This document shows positions 7,388-16,200 of a stretch of 36,950 nucleotides of DNA, piece after piece. Position 1 is the first letter of the stretch; each line of letters begins with the position of its first letter. The notes under the pieces were generated by a model, which saw only the letters and a program-made list of their open reading frames with translations, was not told the origin of the DNA and did no database searches. This DNA is from DATEJJ01 sp039649115 (GTDB taxonomy: Bacteria > Actinomycetota > Actinomycetes > Mycobacteriales > Micromonosporaceae): NCBI GenBank assembly GCA_039649115.1, contig JBBWZQ010000379.1:1-36950 (forward strand), in the 5' to 3' direction. The position numbers were made by a program, and so were the translations under genes.

Positions 7388-8235
7388 CGCTCTGCTCCCT
7401 CCGACACCTCGCCGAAATCGTCGTCCACCGGCCGGCACAGCAGCGAGATGTTGCCCCCGATCGCGGTGGCGTTCAGCCTGCCGGTACCGGCGCCCAGCAT
7501 CCCGCGTGCCGCCGTCCCCCACTTGCCCTGCACCTGCAGCGCGGGGAAGGCGCTGGTGACCCGCCCGTGCGTGGCGGACAGGTGCACCGTCAGGTCGCTG
7601 TCCTCGCGTACCCGGATGGTGATCTCCCCGGAGATCGTCTCCAGGAAGATGTCGCTGTCCCGCGGCGGGTTGTCCAGGTCGGCGACGAGCGCGCCGGAGA
7701 TCGTCTTCGCGTGCAGCCGCTCGGTGGCGGAGTCGGCCAACGTGATCTCCCCGGAGACCGTCTCCAGCGTCACGTCCCCGGCGCAGCCGAGCGCCTCGAT
7801 CGGACCGGACACGATCTTCGCCCGGATCCGCCCGTCGTTGCCGAGCAGCGTGACCCGCCCGCTGACGCAGTCGACCGACAGGTCGGCGTGCACCCCGGAG
7901 GCGACCACCGAACCGGAGCTGACCCGCAGCACGCTCGGGGTGGTGAACGGCACCGCGATCGACACGTCGGTGTGCAGCTTGCGCCCCCCGTTCAGCCACC
8001 ACCACAGCGGTTGCAGCAGGCCCGGCCAGGTACTGGGGAACGGGTGGCTGACCCGCAGCAGGTCGCCCTCGACCGTCACGGTCAGCGGTACCTCGCCGGT
8101 CCGGCTGACCTCGACCCGGGCCGGACCGTCGGTACCGACGACGCTGAGCCGGCCGGCGACCAGCGACACGTCGAGCCGGCGCACCTCCTCGTCGAAAGCC
8201 AACTGCTGCGGCTGGGTCAGTGTCCAGGAAGCCAT
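7384..8235 (-). CDS. DUF4097-family beta-repeat protein
   Basis: 283 residues from the ATG at 8235, which has GAGGAGG eight bases upstream. There is no signal peptide and no convincing membrane segment, so the protein looks cytoplasmic. The second half is built of repeats of 18-22 residues with recurring [VI]SG motifs at about residues 124, 142, 160, 179 and 201 (for example ETVSGEITLADS), typical of the DUF4097 stacked-beta or adhesin-like fold. Biochemical function of the family is unknown. It is the first gene of a two-gene operon with PadR (ATGA overlap) and is divergent from the MMPL transporter. Pairing of DUF4097 with PadR suggests a regulatory or scaffolding partner, but this is inference. 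Confidence 0.85.
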   Translation of the reverse strand: MASWTLTQPQQLAFDEEVRRLDVSLVAGRLSVVGTDGPARVEVSRTGEVPLTVTVEGDLLRVSHPFPSTWPGLLQPLWWWLNGGRKLHTDVSIAVPFTTPSVLRVSSGSVVASGVHADLSVDCVSGRVTLLGNDGRIRAKIVSGPIEALGCAGDVTLETVSGEITLADSATERLHAKTISGALVADLDNPPRDSDIFLETISGEITIRVREDSDLTVHLSATHGRVTSAFPALQVQGKWGTAARGMLGAGTGRLNATAIGGNISLLCRPVDDDFGEVSEGAER

Positions 8236-8302
8236 CAGGCCAACCTCCTCACCACCGGGTCGCACCGAGGGTCGACCGCGTCGAGCGTACGTGCCGAGCC
8301 AT

Positions 8303-8320
8303 GTCGCGTTATCTCGCGAC
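8303..8320. promoter_or_regulatory. Inverted repeat GTCGCG-N6-CGCGAC
   Basis: Six-base arms around TTATCT lie about 70 bases upstream of the DUF4097 start. The element shares the CGCG core with the larger operator at 8362-8404 and may be a weaker site for the same repressor. The match is short. Confidence 0.35.
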
Positions 8321-8347
8321 CCGCGGGACGGTGTCAGAGATCAGACC

Positions 8348-8378
8348 TTGACGTGGCTGGACTATCGCGATGTATCTT
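8348..8378 (+). promoter_or_regulatory. Candidate promoter for the MMPL gene
   Basis: TTGACG (8348-8353), 19 bases, then TATCTT (8373-8378), which fits the actinobacterial TANNNT -10 form. The -10 lies within the left arm and spacer of the perfect inverted repeat, so a bound repressor would block it. The leader to the ATG at 8536 is about 150 bases and holds no gene. The spacing is longer than ideal. Confidence 0.4.
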
Positions 8379-8404
8379 AACACCAACGCGATACATCGCG
8401 ATAG
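8362..8404. promoter_or_regulatory. Perfect 15-bp inverted repeat, probable PadR operator
   Basis: CTATCGCGATGTATC (8362-8376) and GATACATCGCGATAG (8390-8404) are exact reverse complements separated by 13 bases. Each arm contains the self-complementary octamer ATCGCGAT, and the octamer centres are 31 bp apart, about three helical turns. The element sits in the 300-base divergent region between the PadR/DUF4097 operon and the MMPL gene, which otherwise contains no gene. Assignment to this PadR protein is by position. Confidence 0.7.
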
Positions 8405-8535
8405 GCGAGCTGGTGAAGCCGGGCGCGGTGCCCGTACTCCCACTGGCGTAGCCCGGTCACCTCTCGTGTCGGACGACATGGGGATGCCGGCCGACGACGC
8501 TGAGCACACGACGGCACCTCGAGAAGGAGAGATCC

Positions 8536-10662
8536 ATGCAACCCGGACGGACCAGTCCTCTCGCCGGCCGCGCCACCAAGTGGATGACCTTGGCGCTGTG
8601 GCTGGTGCTCGCGGCAGTACTCGCACCACTGGCGTCGAAGCTCACCGACGCGGAGAAGAACGACGCCAACTCCTGGCTGCCCCGAAGCGCCGAGGCCACC
8701 CAGGCGCTGCACCGGGCACAGCAGGAGTTCCCCGGCTCGGACCAGCTGCTCGCGGTGGTGGCCTACGCGCGCGACAACCCGCAGGAGCTCACCGCCGCCG
8801 ACCGGGCGAAGGTCGACGCCGACCGGGCGGCGTTCGTCCCGTACGCGCAGGACGGCAAGGTCGGCCAGGCGATCGAGAGCGACGACCACCGGGCGCTGCT
8901 CGTCTCGTTCCCGCTCGCCGGTGACGAGAAGGCACAGAGCGCCGCGATCACCAAGATCAAGGACGCGACGGCCGGGAACCGGCCGGCCGGCCTGCACGCG
9001 GCACTCACCGGCCCGGCCGGGCAGGTCGCCGACATCACCGACGCCTTCAGCGGGCTGGACACCACCCTGATCCTGGTGACCGCGGCGGTGGTGGCGGTGC
9101 TGCTGCTCATCACGTACCGCAGCCCGGTGCTCTGGCTGGTCCCGCTGCTGTCCGTCGGCGTCGCCAGCCAGGTGTCCAGCGCCGTGGTGTACCTGCTCGC
9201 CAAGCACGCCGGACTGACCGTCAACGGGCAGAGCCAGGGCATCATGACGGTCCTCGTCTTCGGCGCCGGTACCGACTACGCGCTGCTCCTGATCGCCCGG
9301 TACCGGGAGGAGCTGCGCCGGTACCAGGACCGGCACGCGGCCATGGCGGTCGCGCTGCGCCGGTCCTTCCCGGCGATCCTGGCCTCCGCGGCCACCGTCA
9401 CGATCGGCCTGCTCTGCCTGCTCGCCGCGCAGATGAACAACATCCGCGGGCTCGGGCCGGTGGCCGCCATCGGGGTGGCGTCCGCCTTCGCGGCCATGGC
9501 CACGCTCCTGCCCGCGCTGCTGGTCATCTTCGGCCGCTGGCTGTTCTGGCCGTTCGTGCCGCGCTACAGCCCGGATGCCGCAAGCCACGACGTGATCGAG
9601 CAGCACGGCTTCTGGGGACGGGTGGCGCGCCTGGTCGCCCGGCGGCCCAGGACGATCTGGCTGGGTACGGCCGTCGCGCTGGCCGCGCTCGCGTTCGGCA
9701 TGCTCGGCCTCAAGACCGGCCTCACCGCCTCCGAGCAGTACACCAAGACCGTCGGCTCGGTGGTCGGCCAGCAGTTGATCGACCAGCACTACCCGAGCGG
9801 CTCGGCCGCGCCGGCCGACATCATCACCACCGCGAGCACGGCCGACCGGGTCACCGCCGCGGCGCACGTCCCCGGCATCAGCCGGGTCCTGCCCGCCCAG
9901 GTGTCCGGCGACGGGCACTGGGCGCGCATCCAGGCGGTACTTGCTGACCCGCCGGACAGCCGGGCGGCGCAGGCCACGATCACCCGGCTGCGCACCGCCG
10001 TGCACGCGGTACCCGCATCCGAGGCGGTGGTCGGCGGGCAGACCGCGAGCCAGGTGGACATCAACGCGGCGAACCGGCACGACGCCCGTACGGTCATGCC
10101 GCTGATCCTGGCCGTCGTGTTCGTGGTGCTGGTCCTGCTGCTGCGGGCCCTCGTCGCGCCGCTGCTGCTCGTCGCGAGCGTGGTGCTCTCCTTCGGCGCC
10201 GCGCTGGGCGGGGCGACGCTGATCTACCACGCGATCGGGCACCCGCGCATCGACCAGGGCTTCCCGCTGCTGGCGTACCTGTTCCTCGTCGCCCTGGGAG
10301 TGGACTACACCATCTTCCTGATGACGAGGGCGCGGGAGGAGACGGCGAAGGTGGGGCACACCGCCGGCGTGACCCGGGCGCTTGCCGTCACCGGTGGCGT
10401 GATCACCAGTGCCGGGTTCGTCCTGGCCGCCACGTTCTGCGTGCTCGCCGTGCTGCCGCTGACGATGATGCTGCAGATGGGCATCGTGGTGGCCCTCGGC
10501 GTGCTGCTGGACACCCTGGTCGTGCGCACCCTGCTGGTACCGGCCCTGGCGGTGCACGTGGGGCGGCACGCCTGGTGGCCCGGGCGCATGTTCCGTGCCC
10601 TGCCACCCGGCGAGGTCGAGGCGGGGCTGCGCAGTTCCGACCTGGAGACGGCGGTGCGCTGA
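8536..10662 (+). CDS. MMPL/RND-family transporter
   Basis: Inner-membrane transporter of 708 residues. It has two homologous halves, each with one membrane helix, an extracytoplasmic domain and a block of five helices, giving about 12 membrane segments. The conserved proton-relay motifs of MMPL proteins are present in both halves: GAGTDYALLLIARYREE and ALGVDYTIFLMTRAREE. The start has a strong ribosome site (GAAGGAGAG) seven bases upstream. The family exports lipids or hydrophobic drugs using the proton gradient; no lipid biosynthesis gene is nearby, so the substrate is open. The divergent PadR gene and the operator suggest inducible expression in response to a small molecule. Confidence 0.95.
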   Translation: MQPGRTSPLAGRATKWMTLALWLVLAAVLAPLASKLTDAEKNDANSWLPRSAEATQALHRAQQEFPGSDQLLAVVAYARDNPQELTAADRAKVDADRAAFVPYAQDGKVGQAIESDDHRALLVSFPLAGDEKAQSAAITKIKDATAGNRPAGLHAALTGPAGQVADITDAFSGLDTTLILVTAAVVAVLLLITYRSPVLWLVPLLSVGVASQVSSAVVYLLAKHAGLTVNGQSQGIMTVLVFGAGTDYALLLIARYREELRRYQDRHAAMAVALRRSFPAILASAATVTIGLLCLLAAQMNNIRGLGPVAAIGVASAFAAMATLLPALLVIFGRWLFWPFVPRYSPDAASHDVIEQHGFWGRVARLVARRPRTIWLGTAVALAALAFGMLGLKTGLTASEQYTKTVGSVVGQQLIDQHYPSGSAAPADIITTASTADRVTAAAHVPGISRVLPAQVSGDGHWARIQAVLADPPDSRAAQATITRLRTAVHAVPASEAVVGGQTASQVDINAANRHDARTVMPLILAVVFVVLVLLLRALVAPLLLVASVVLSFGAALGGATLIYHAIGHPRIDQGFPLLAYLFLVALGVDYTIFLMTRAREETAKVGHTAGVTRALAVTGGVITSAGFVLAATFCVLAVLPLTMMLQMGIVVALGVLLDTLVVRTLLVPALAVHVGRHAWWPGRMFRALPPGEVEAGLRSSDLETAVR

Positions 10663-10678
10663 CCTCCATCGGGGGGAG

Positions 10679-10745
10679 TGGGCCGGCAGTTGATCCACAC
10701 GGAGGAGCGGCTCTGCCGCACAATCTGGTGAGGCCTGCCGGCCCA
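10679..10745. repeat. Long-armed inverted repeat before the DUF3052 gene
   Basis: TGGGCCGGCAG (10679-10689) pairs with CTGCCGGCCCA (10735-10745) across 45 bases, and a smaller hairpin (GCGG-N5-CCGC) lies inside. It fills most of the gap between the MMPL stop and the DUF3052 start. It may terminate the MMPL transcript or structure the DUF3052 leader; no T tract is seen. Confidence 0.45.
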
Positions 10746-10768
10746 TCCGGTCGGCGGAAGGGACAGGC

Positions 10769-11176
10769 ATGGCCGGCTACTCGGGCACACCGCTGGCGCG
10801 CAAGCTCGGCATCGCCACCGGCAGCACCGTGTTGCTCGACGGGGCGCCGGGCGACTTCACCATCGAAGGGCTGCCCGACGGCGTGACACCGGCCCGGCGT
10901 ACCGGCAAGGGACCGTACGACGTGATCCTGACCTTCTGCCCCGACCGAGCCCGGCTGATGAAGCGCTGGCCGGTGCTGCACCCGCTGACCACCACGGCCG
11001 GCGCGCTGTGGGTCGCCTGGCCGAAGCGGTCCTCGGGGCTGCGCACCGACCTCGACGAGAACGTCGTTCGCGAGTACGCGCTCGCCAACGGCCGGGTGGA
11101 CGTGAAGGTCTGCGCGGTCGACGAGACCTGGTCCGGCCTCAAGCACGTGATCCGCACAGCCGACCGCCCTTCTTGA
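10769..11176 (+). CDS. DUF3052 domain protein
   Basis: Small cytoplasmic protein of 135 residues. Its sequence matches the DUF3052 family: an N-terminal ARKLGI...G segment, then GPYDVILTFCPDRARL, ALWVAWPKRSSGLRTDL and the characteristic VDVKVCAVDETWSGLKHV near the C-terminus. A ribosome site (GGAAGGGA) precedes the ATG. The function of the family is not established. It appears monocistronic: a hairpin follows at 11191, and an inverted repeat separates it from the MMPL gene. Confidence 0.88.
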   Translation: MAGYSGTPLARKLGIATGSTVLLDGAPGDFTIEGLPDGVTPARRTGKGPYDVILTFCPDRARLMKRWPVLHPLTTTAGALWVAWPKRSSGLRTDLDENVVREYALANGRVDVKVCAVDETWSGLKHVIRTADRPS

Positions 11177-11190
11177 GGATCCGCTGAGAA

Positions 11191-11224
11191 GGCGCCACGG
11201 ATACCGGCGTCCGTGGCTGGCGCC
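11191..11224 (+). terminator. Hairpin after the DUF3052 gene
   Basis: GCCACGGA (11194-11201) pairs with TCCGTGGC (11210-11217). The flanking GGCGCC copies at 11191 and 11219 can pair as an alternative outer stem. It begins 15 bases after the stop codon. No T tract. Confidence 0.5.
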
Positions 11225-11245
11225 TGTCTGGCAGAGTGGGCGGCG

Positions 11246-11261
11246 ACTGACAACCGTCAGT
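11246..11261. promoter_or_regulatory. Inverted repeat ACTGAC-N4-GTCAGT, candidate operator of the ABC genes
   Basis: A perfect six-base inverted repeat around AACC lies about 50 bases before the ABC ATPase start. It is the form often bound by TetR-type repressors (TGAC-N4-GTCA). No TetR gene is present in the window, so any regulator would be encoded elsewhere. Confidence 0.4.
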
Positions 11262-11272
11262 ACATGGAGTGC

Positions 11273-11296
11273 TCGGCCGCCGGAGGCGGCGGCCGA
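11273..11296 (+). other. Leader hairpin directly before the ABC ATPase ribosome site
   Basis: TCGGCCGCC (11273-11281) and GGCGGCCGA (11288-11296) form a 9-bp stem with a six-base loop. The Shine-Dalgarno GGGAGGAG follows within two bases. It could modulate initiation; no ligand-binding structure is recognised. Confidence 0.4.
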
Positions 11297-11309
11297 CGGG
11301 AGGAGACTC

Positions 11310-12221
11310 ATGCCCGACGGACAGATCGTCGTCTCCGACCTGACCAAGCTATACAAAACGGTCAGAGCTGTCGACCACCTGTCGTTCACCGTCGAGCCGG
11401 GACGGGTCACCGGCTTCCTGGGCCCCAACGGCGCCGGCAAGACAACGACATTACGCATGATCCTCAATTTGGTACGCCCGACCGGCGGCACCGCGACCAT
11501 CGGCGGGCTCCGCTACGCGGACCTGCACGAACCACTGCGGCACGTCGGTGCCGTGCTGGAGGCGAGCAGCGCGCACAAGGGCCGCACCGGGCGCAACACG
11601 CTGCGGGTGACCTGCGCCGCCGCCGGCTTCCCGGACAAGCGGGCCGACGAGGTGCTGGAAATGGTGGGGTTGACCCCGGCCGCCAAGCGCAAGTTCAAGG
11701 GGTACTCGCTGGGCATGCGCCAGCGGCTGGGCATCGCGCAGGCGCTGATCGGCGACCCGCACGTGCTGATCCTCGACGAGCCGGCCAACGGCCTGGACCC
11801 CGAGGGCATCCGCTGGATGCGCCACCTACTCAAGGGCCTGGCCGACCAGGGACGCACCATCCTGGTCTCCAGCCACCTGCTGTCGGAGATGGAACTGCTG
11901 GCCGACAACCTGGTCATCATCGCCGCCGGCCAACTCGTCCGGCAGGGCTCGGTGTCCGACATCGTGGACTCGATGTCGCACCAGGCGCGGGTGCGGGTAC
12001 GCACGCCCAACGCGGAGGCGCTCACCACGGCCGTCACCGAGAAGGGCGGCTCGGTGGGTCTGGGCGAGGACGGTGCGCTCATGGTCACCGGGCTGGAAGC
12101 TGCCGAGGTGGGCGCCACGGCGTTCGCGGCCGGGGTCGAGCTGCACGAGCTCGCCACCGAGCGGCCGGACCTGGAAGGCGTGTTCCTGGAGCTCACCCAC
12201 GACAAGGCAGGCATCCGATGA
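11310..12221 (+). CDS. ABC transporter ATP-binding protein
   Basis: Cytoplasmic ATPase of 303 residues that powers the membrane protein encoded next. It has Walker A GPNGAGKT (38-45), a signature YSLGMRQRLG (132-141) of the BcrA/DrrA-like exporter type, Walker B VLILDEP (152-158), a D-loop (GLD) and an H-loop (SSH, 187-189). The Q-loop position reads VLEASSA, with Glu where Gln is usual. A C-terminal segment of about 85 residues follows the ATPase core. A strong ribosome site (GGGAGGAG) precedes the ATG. Its TGA overlaps the ATG of the permease (ATGA). The substrate is not predictable; such pairs export antibiotics or peptides. Confidence 0.95.
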   Translation: MPDGQIVVSDLTKLYKTVRAVDHLSFTVEPGRVTGFLGPNGAGKTTTLRMILNLVRPTGGTATIGGLRYADLHEPLRHVGAVLEASSAHKGRTGRNTLRVTCAAAGFPDKRADEVLEMVGLTPAAKRKFKGYSLGMRQRLGIAQALIGDPHVLILDEPANGLDPEGIRWMRHLLKGLADQGRTILVSSHLLSEMELLADNLVIIAAGQLVRQGSVSDIVDSMSHQARVRVRTPNAEALTTAVTEKGGSVGLGEDGALMVTGLEAAEVGATAFAAGVELHELATERPDLEGVFLELTHDKAGIR

Positions 12222-13099
12222 CCATCACCGCCGACGCGGCCCCGGCCCGTACCCGCGGGCCCGTCGCCACCCACCTGATCCGCAGCGAGTACCTGAAGAT
12301 CCGCACGACCAACACCTGGTGGCTCTTCGGCCTCGGCACCTTCTTCTTCACCGCGCTGGCGCTGCTGGTCAACATGCTCCAGGCGCACTACTACCTCAAG
12401 GGCACACCGCCCGAGGCCGCCGATGAGCGCGCCCAGTGGCTGCTGCAGCACAACCCGATCACCCAGGCCGCCAACATCTACACCTCGGGCCAGTTCTTCG
12501 GCGGCATGTTCGTCATGGTGCTGGCGATCTTGATGATCACCAACGAGTACTACCACCAGACCGCGACGTCGACCTTCCTGACCACACCGCACCGCACCTC
12601 GGTGGTGCTGGCGAAGTTCCTCACCGCGATGATCGCCTCGGTGTTCTTCTGGCTGCTCACCACGGTGCTGGATCTGATCGCCGGCTCGGTCTATTTCAAT
12701 GCCGAGGGCTATGCCAGCCATCTCGGCGACTGGCCGGTGGAGCGGGCGATCCTGATCAACCTGGCGGTCTTCGCGCTCTGGGCGGTCTTCGGCGTCGGCA
12801 TCGGCGTGCTGATCCGCAGCCAGATCGGCGCCACGGTCACGGCGACCCTGCTCTACGTCGTCGGCACCCAGATCGCCGGCATCATCACGTTCCTCATCCA
12901 CCAGTTCTGGATCAAGAAGGACTGGGTGCTGACGATGCAGGTGCTGGTACCCGCGCGGGCGGCGGAGATCGCGGTGTCGCCGACCAGACTCTATGAACAG
13001 AGCCCACCCGAGTGGGTGGGCGCGGTCGTGCTCATCGGGTACGGCCTCGTGCTCGGTTTCATCGGCACGTCGATCATGCGCAACCGCGACATCTCCTGA
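12218..13099 (+). CDS. ABC transporter permease (ABC-2 type)
   Basis: Integral membrane partner of the preceding ATPase, 293 residues. A short cytoplasmic N-terminus carries the family feature LIRSEYLKIRTTNTWW. About six membrane segments follow, for example at residues 36-56 (FGLGTFFFTALALLVNML), 98-118 and 140-160. The C-terminal tail ends in MRNRDIS. The start is fixed by the four-base overlap with the ATPase gene. The pair forms a half-size exporter that would act as a dimer of each subunit. A hairpin at 13123-13152 ends the operon. Confidence 0.92.
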   Translation: MTITADAAPARTRGPVATHLIRSEYLKIRTTNTWWLFGLGTFFFTALALLVNMLQAHYYLKGTPPEAADERAQWLLQHNPITQAANIYTSGQFFGGMFVMVLAILMITNEYYHQTATSTFLTTPHRTSVVLAKFLTAMIASVFFWLLTTVLDLIAGSVYFNAEGYASHLGDWPVERAILINLAVFALWAVFGVGIGVLIRSQIGATVTATLLYVVGTQIAGIITFLIHQFWIKKDWVLTMQVLVPARAAEIAVSPTRLYEQSPPEWVGAVVLIGYGLVLGFIGTSIMRNRDIS

Positions 13100-13122
13100 T
13101 CCAGGATCACTCTGTGTCATCT

Positions 13123-13152
13123 CATGGCGGGCCGCTCCGGTGGCCCGCCATG
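13123..13152 (+). terminator. Terminator of the ABC operon
   Basis: CATGGCGGGCC (13123-13133) and GGCCCGCCATG (13142-13152) form a perfect 11-bp stem with an eight-base loop, 23 bases after the permease stop. The following sequence is moderately T-rich (TTGTTT) rather than a T tract. Confidence 0.75.
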
Positions 13153-13211
13153 AATCGCATTGTTTACAGATCAGCACCTGTGAGCCGGGACACGGGACAT
13201 GGGCGCCCGGC

Positions 13212-13237
13212 TTGACAGATGCTTGAGCGCGTAGCCT
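13212..13237 (+). promoter_or_regulatory. Possible promoter of kgd
   Basis: TTGACA (13212-13217) matches the -35 consensus exactly. The nearest TANNNT is TAGCCT (13232-13237), only 14 bases away, which is short. The kgd start follows at 13283. Confidence 0.3.
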
Positions 13238-13282
13238 TGTGACGCACTAGGTCCAAGGGCTTGGAGAAACGAGAGAGCGGCA

Positions 13283-16200
13283 GTGTCGACTCAGCAGACG
13301 TCCCAGGACGACCGATTGGCAGACTTCGGCCCCAACGAGTGGATCGTCGAAGACATGTACCAGCGGTTCCTGGCGGATCCGACCAGCGTAGACCCGGCAT
13401 GGCACGACTTTTTCGCCGACTACAAGCCGGTACTCGAATCGACAGGCGCCACTGCGGCGGCCAGCCGGCCCGCGCCGGCCGCTCCCGCCCCCGCTCCCGC
13501 CCGGCCCGAGCCCGAGCCCGAGCCCGCGCCCAGGCCGCAGCCGGCACCGGCCAGGCAGGCCGCGCCGGCCGCCGCGCCGGCCGCCCCGGCGAAGGAGGCG
13601 GCACCGGCCAAGCAGGCGGCACCCGCCACTCCCCGCGACGGGCGGGTGGCGGTCCTGCGCGGTGTAGCGGCCCGCATCGTCACCAACATGGAGCAGTCAC
13701 TCGCGGTACCGACGGCGACGAGTGTGCGCGCGGTGCCGGCCAAGTTGATCGCCGACAACCGCATTGTGATCAACAACCACCTGGCCAGGGGCCGGGGCGG
13801 CAAGGTCAGCTTCACCCACCTCGTCGGGTACGCGCTGGTCAAGGCGCTCGCCCGGCACCCGGAGATGAACAACTCCTACACCGAGGTCGACGGCAAGCCG
13901 GCCGTGGCCGAGCCGGAGCACGTCAACCTGGGCATCGCGATCGACCTGCGGCGCCCGGACGGCTCGCGCACTCTCGTGGTGCCGAGCATCAAGAACTGCG
14001 AAGACGTCGACTTCCGCCAGTTCTGGCAGGGCTACGAGGACGTCGTGCGGCGGGCCCGGCGGGGCGAGCTGACGATGGACGACTACACCGCCACCACGAT
14101 CTCGCTGACCAACCCGGGCGGGATCGGCACGGTCCACTCCATGCCCCGGCTCATGGCCGGCCAGGGCACGATCATCGCGGTCGGCGCGATGGAATACCCG
14201 GCGGAGTACTCGGGCATGTCCGATGACGCGCTGGCCGACGCCGCGGTGAGCAAGACCATCACGCTGACCAGCACGTACGACCACCGGATCATCCAGGGTG
14301 CGCAGTCCGGCGAGTTCCTCAAGGTGATGCACGAGCTGCTGCTCGGCGGGCACGGCTTCTACGACGAGATCTTCACCTCGCTGCGCCTGCCGTACGAGCC
14401 GGTCCGCTGGGTGCGCGACGCCGCGCACGTGTCGGAGGGCGAGGTCGACAAGACCGCCCGGATCATCGAGCTGATCCACGCGTACCGGGTGCGCGGCCAC
14501 CTGATGGCCGACACCGATCCGCTGGAGTTCCACATCCGCCGCCACCCCGACCTCGACATCCTGCAGCACGACCTGACCCTGTGGGACCTCGACCGCACGT
14601 TCCCGGTCGCCGGGTTCGCGGGCAGGCAGCGGATGAAGCTGCGCGACGTGCTCGGCGTGCTGCGCGACTCGTACTGCCGCCGGGTGGGCGTGGAGTACAT
14701 GCACATCCAGGACCCTGAGGAGCGCCACTGGATCCAGGAGCGGGTGGAGCGGAGGTACGAGAAGCCCACCCCCGAGGAGCAGAAGCACATCCTCAACCGG
14801 CTCAACGCGGCCGAGGCGTTCGAGACCTTCCTGCAGACCAAGTACGTGGGCCAGCGCCGGTTCTCGCTGGAGGGCGGCGAGAGCCTGATCCCACTGCTCG
14901 ACGAGGTGCTCTCCCAGTCAGCCGTGGGCCGGCTGGACGAGGTCGTCATCGGCATGGCGCACCGGGGCCGGCTCAACGTGCTCGCCAACATCGTCGGCAA
15001 GCCGTACGAGAAGATCTTCTCGGAGTTCGAGGGTCACCTCGACCCGAAGAGCGCCCAGGGCTCCGGCGACGTGAAGTACCACCTGGGCCAGGTCGGCAAG
15101 TTCAGCACGCCGGACGGCGAGCACGCCATCCCGGTCTCCGTGGTCGCCAACCCGTCGCACCTGGAGGCGGTCGACCCGGTGCTGGAGGGCATCGTCCGGG
15201 CCAAGCAGGACCGGATCGACCTCAAGCTGGAGGGCTACACCGTGCTCGCGGTCGCGGTGCACGGCGACGCGGCGTTCGCCGGCCAGGGCGTGGTCGCGGA
15301 AACGCTCAACCTGTCCCAGCTGCGCGGGTACCGCACCGGTGGCACCGTGCACGTGGTCGTCAACAACCAGGTCGGCTTCACCACGGCGCCGGAATACTCG
15401 CGGTCCTCGCTGTACTCCACCGACGTGGCCCGGATGATCCAGGCGCCCATCTTCCACGTCAACGGCGACGACCCCGAGGCCGTGGTACGCGTGGCGCGAC
15501 TGGCCTACGAGTACCGGGAGGCGTTCCGCAAGGACGTCGTGATCGACCTGATCTGCTACCGCCGGCGCGGCCACAACGAGGGCGACGACCCGTCGATGAC
15601 CAACCCGCTGATGTACCGGATCATCGACACCAAGCGCTCGGTACGCAAGCTGTACACCGAGGAGCTCATCGGTCGCGGCGACATCACGCTCGACGAGGCC
15701 GAGGAGACACTGCGCGACTTCCAGCAGCAGTTGGAGACGGTGTTCAAGGCCACCCGCGACGCGTCCAGCACCGCGCGCCCGAGCCGCAAGCGCGAACAGC
15801 AGCCCGAGCCGGAGGTGCAGACCGCCACCACGGTCGACGTGGTGCGGCGCATCGGCGAGGCGCACGTCAAGCTGCCGCCCGGCTTCACCCCGCACAAGCG
15901 CGTCATCCAGTTGCTGGAACGGCGCGCGAAGATGGCCACCGACGGTGGCATCGACTGGGGTTTCGGCGAGATCATCGCGCTCGGTTCCCTGCTCAACCAG
16001 GGCGTGACCGTACGCCTGGCCGGCCAGGACTCGCGCCGTGGCACGTTCGTGCAGCGGCACGCCTCGGTGGTGGACGCCGAGACCGGCGACGACTACCTGC
16101 CGCTGTTCGCCGTGAAGCACGAGGACGCGCGGTTCTTCGTGCACGACTCGACGCTCTCCGAGTACGCGGCGATGGGCTTCGAGTACGGGTACTCCGTGGA

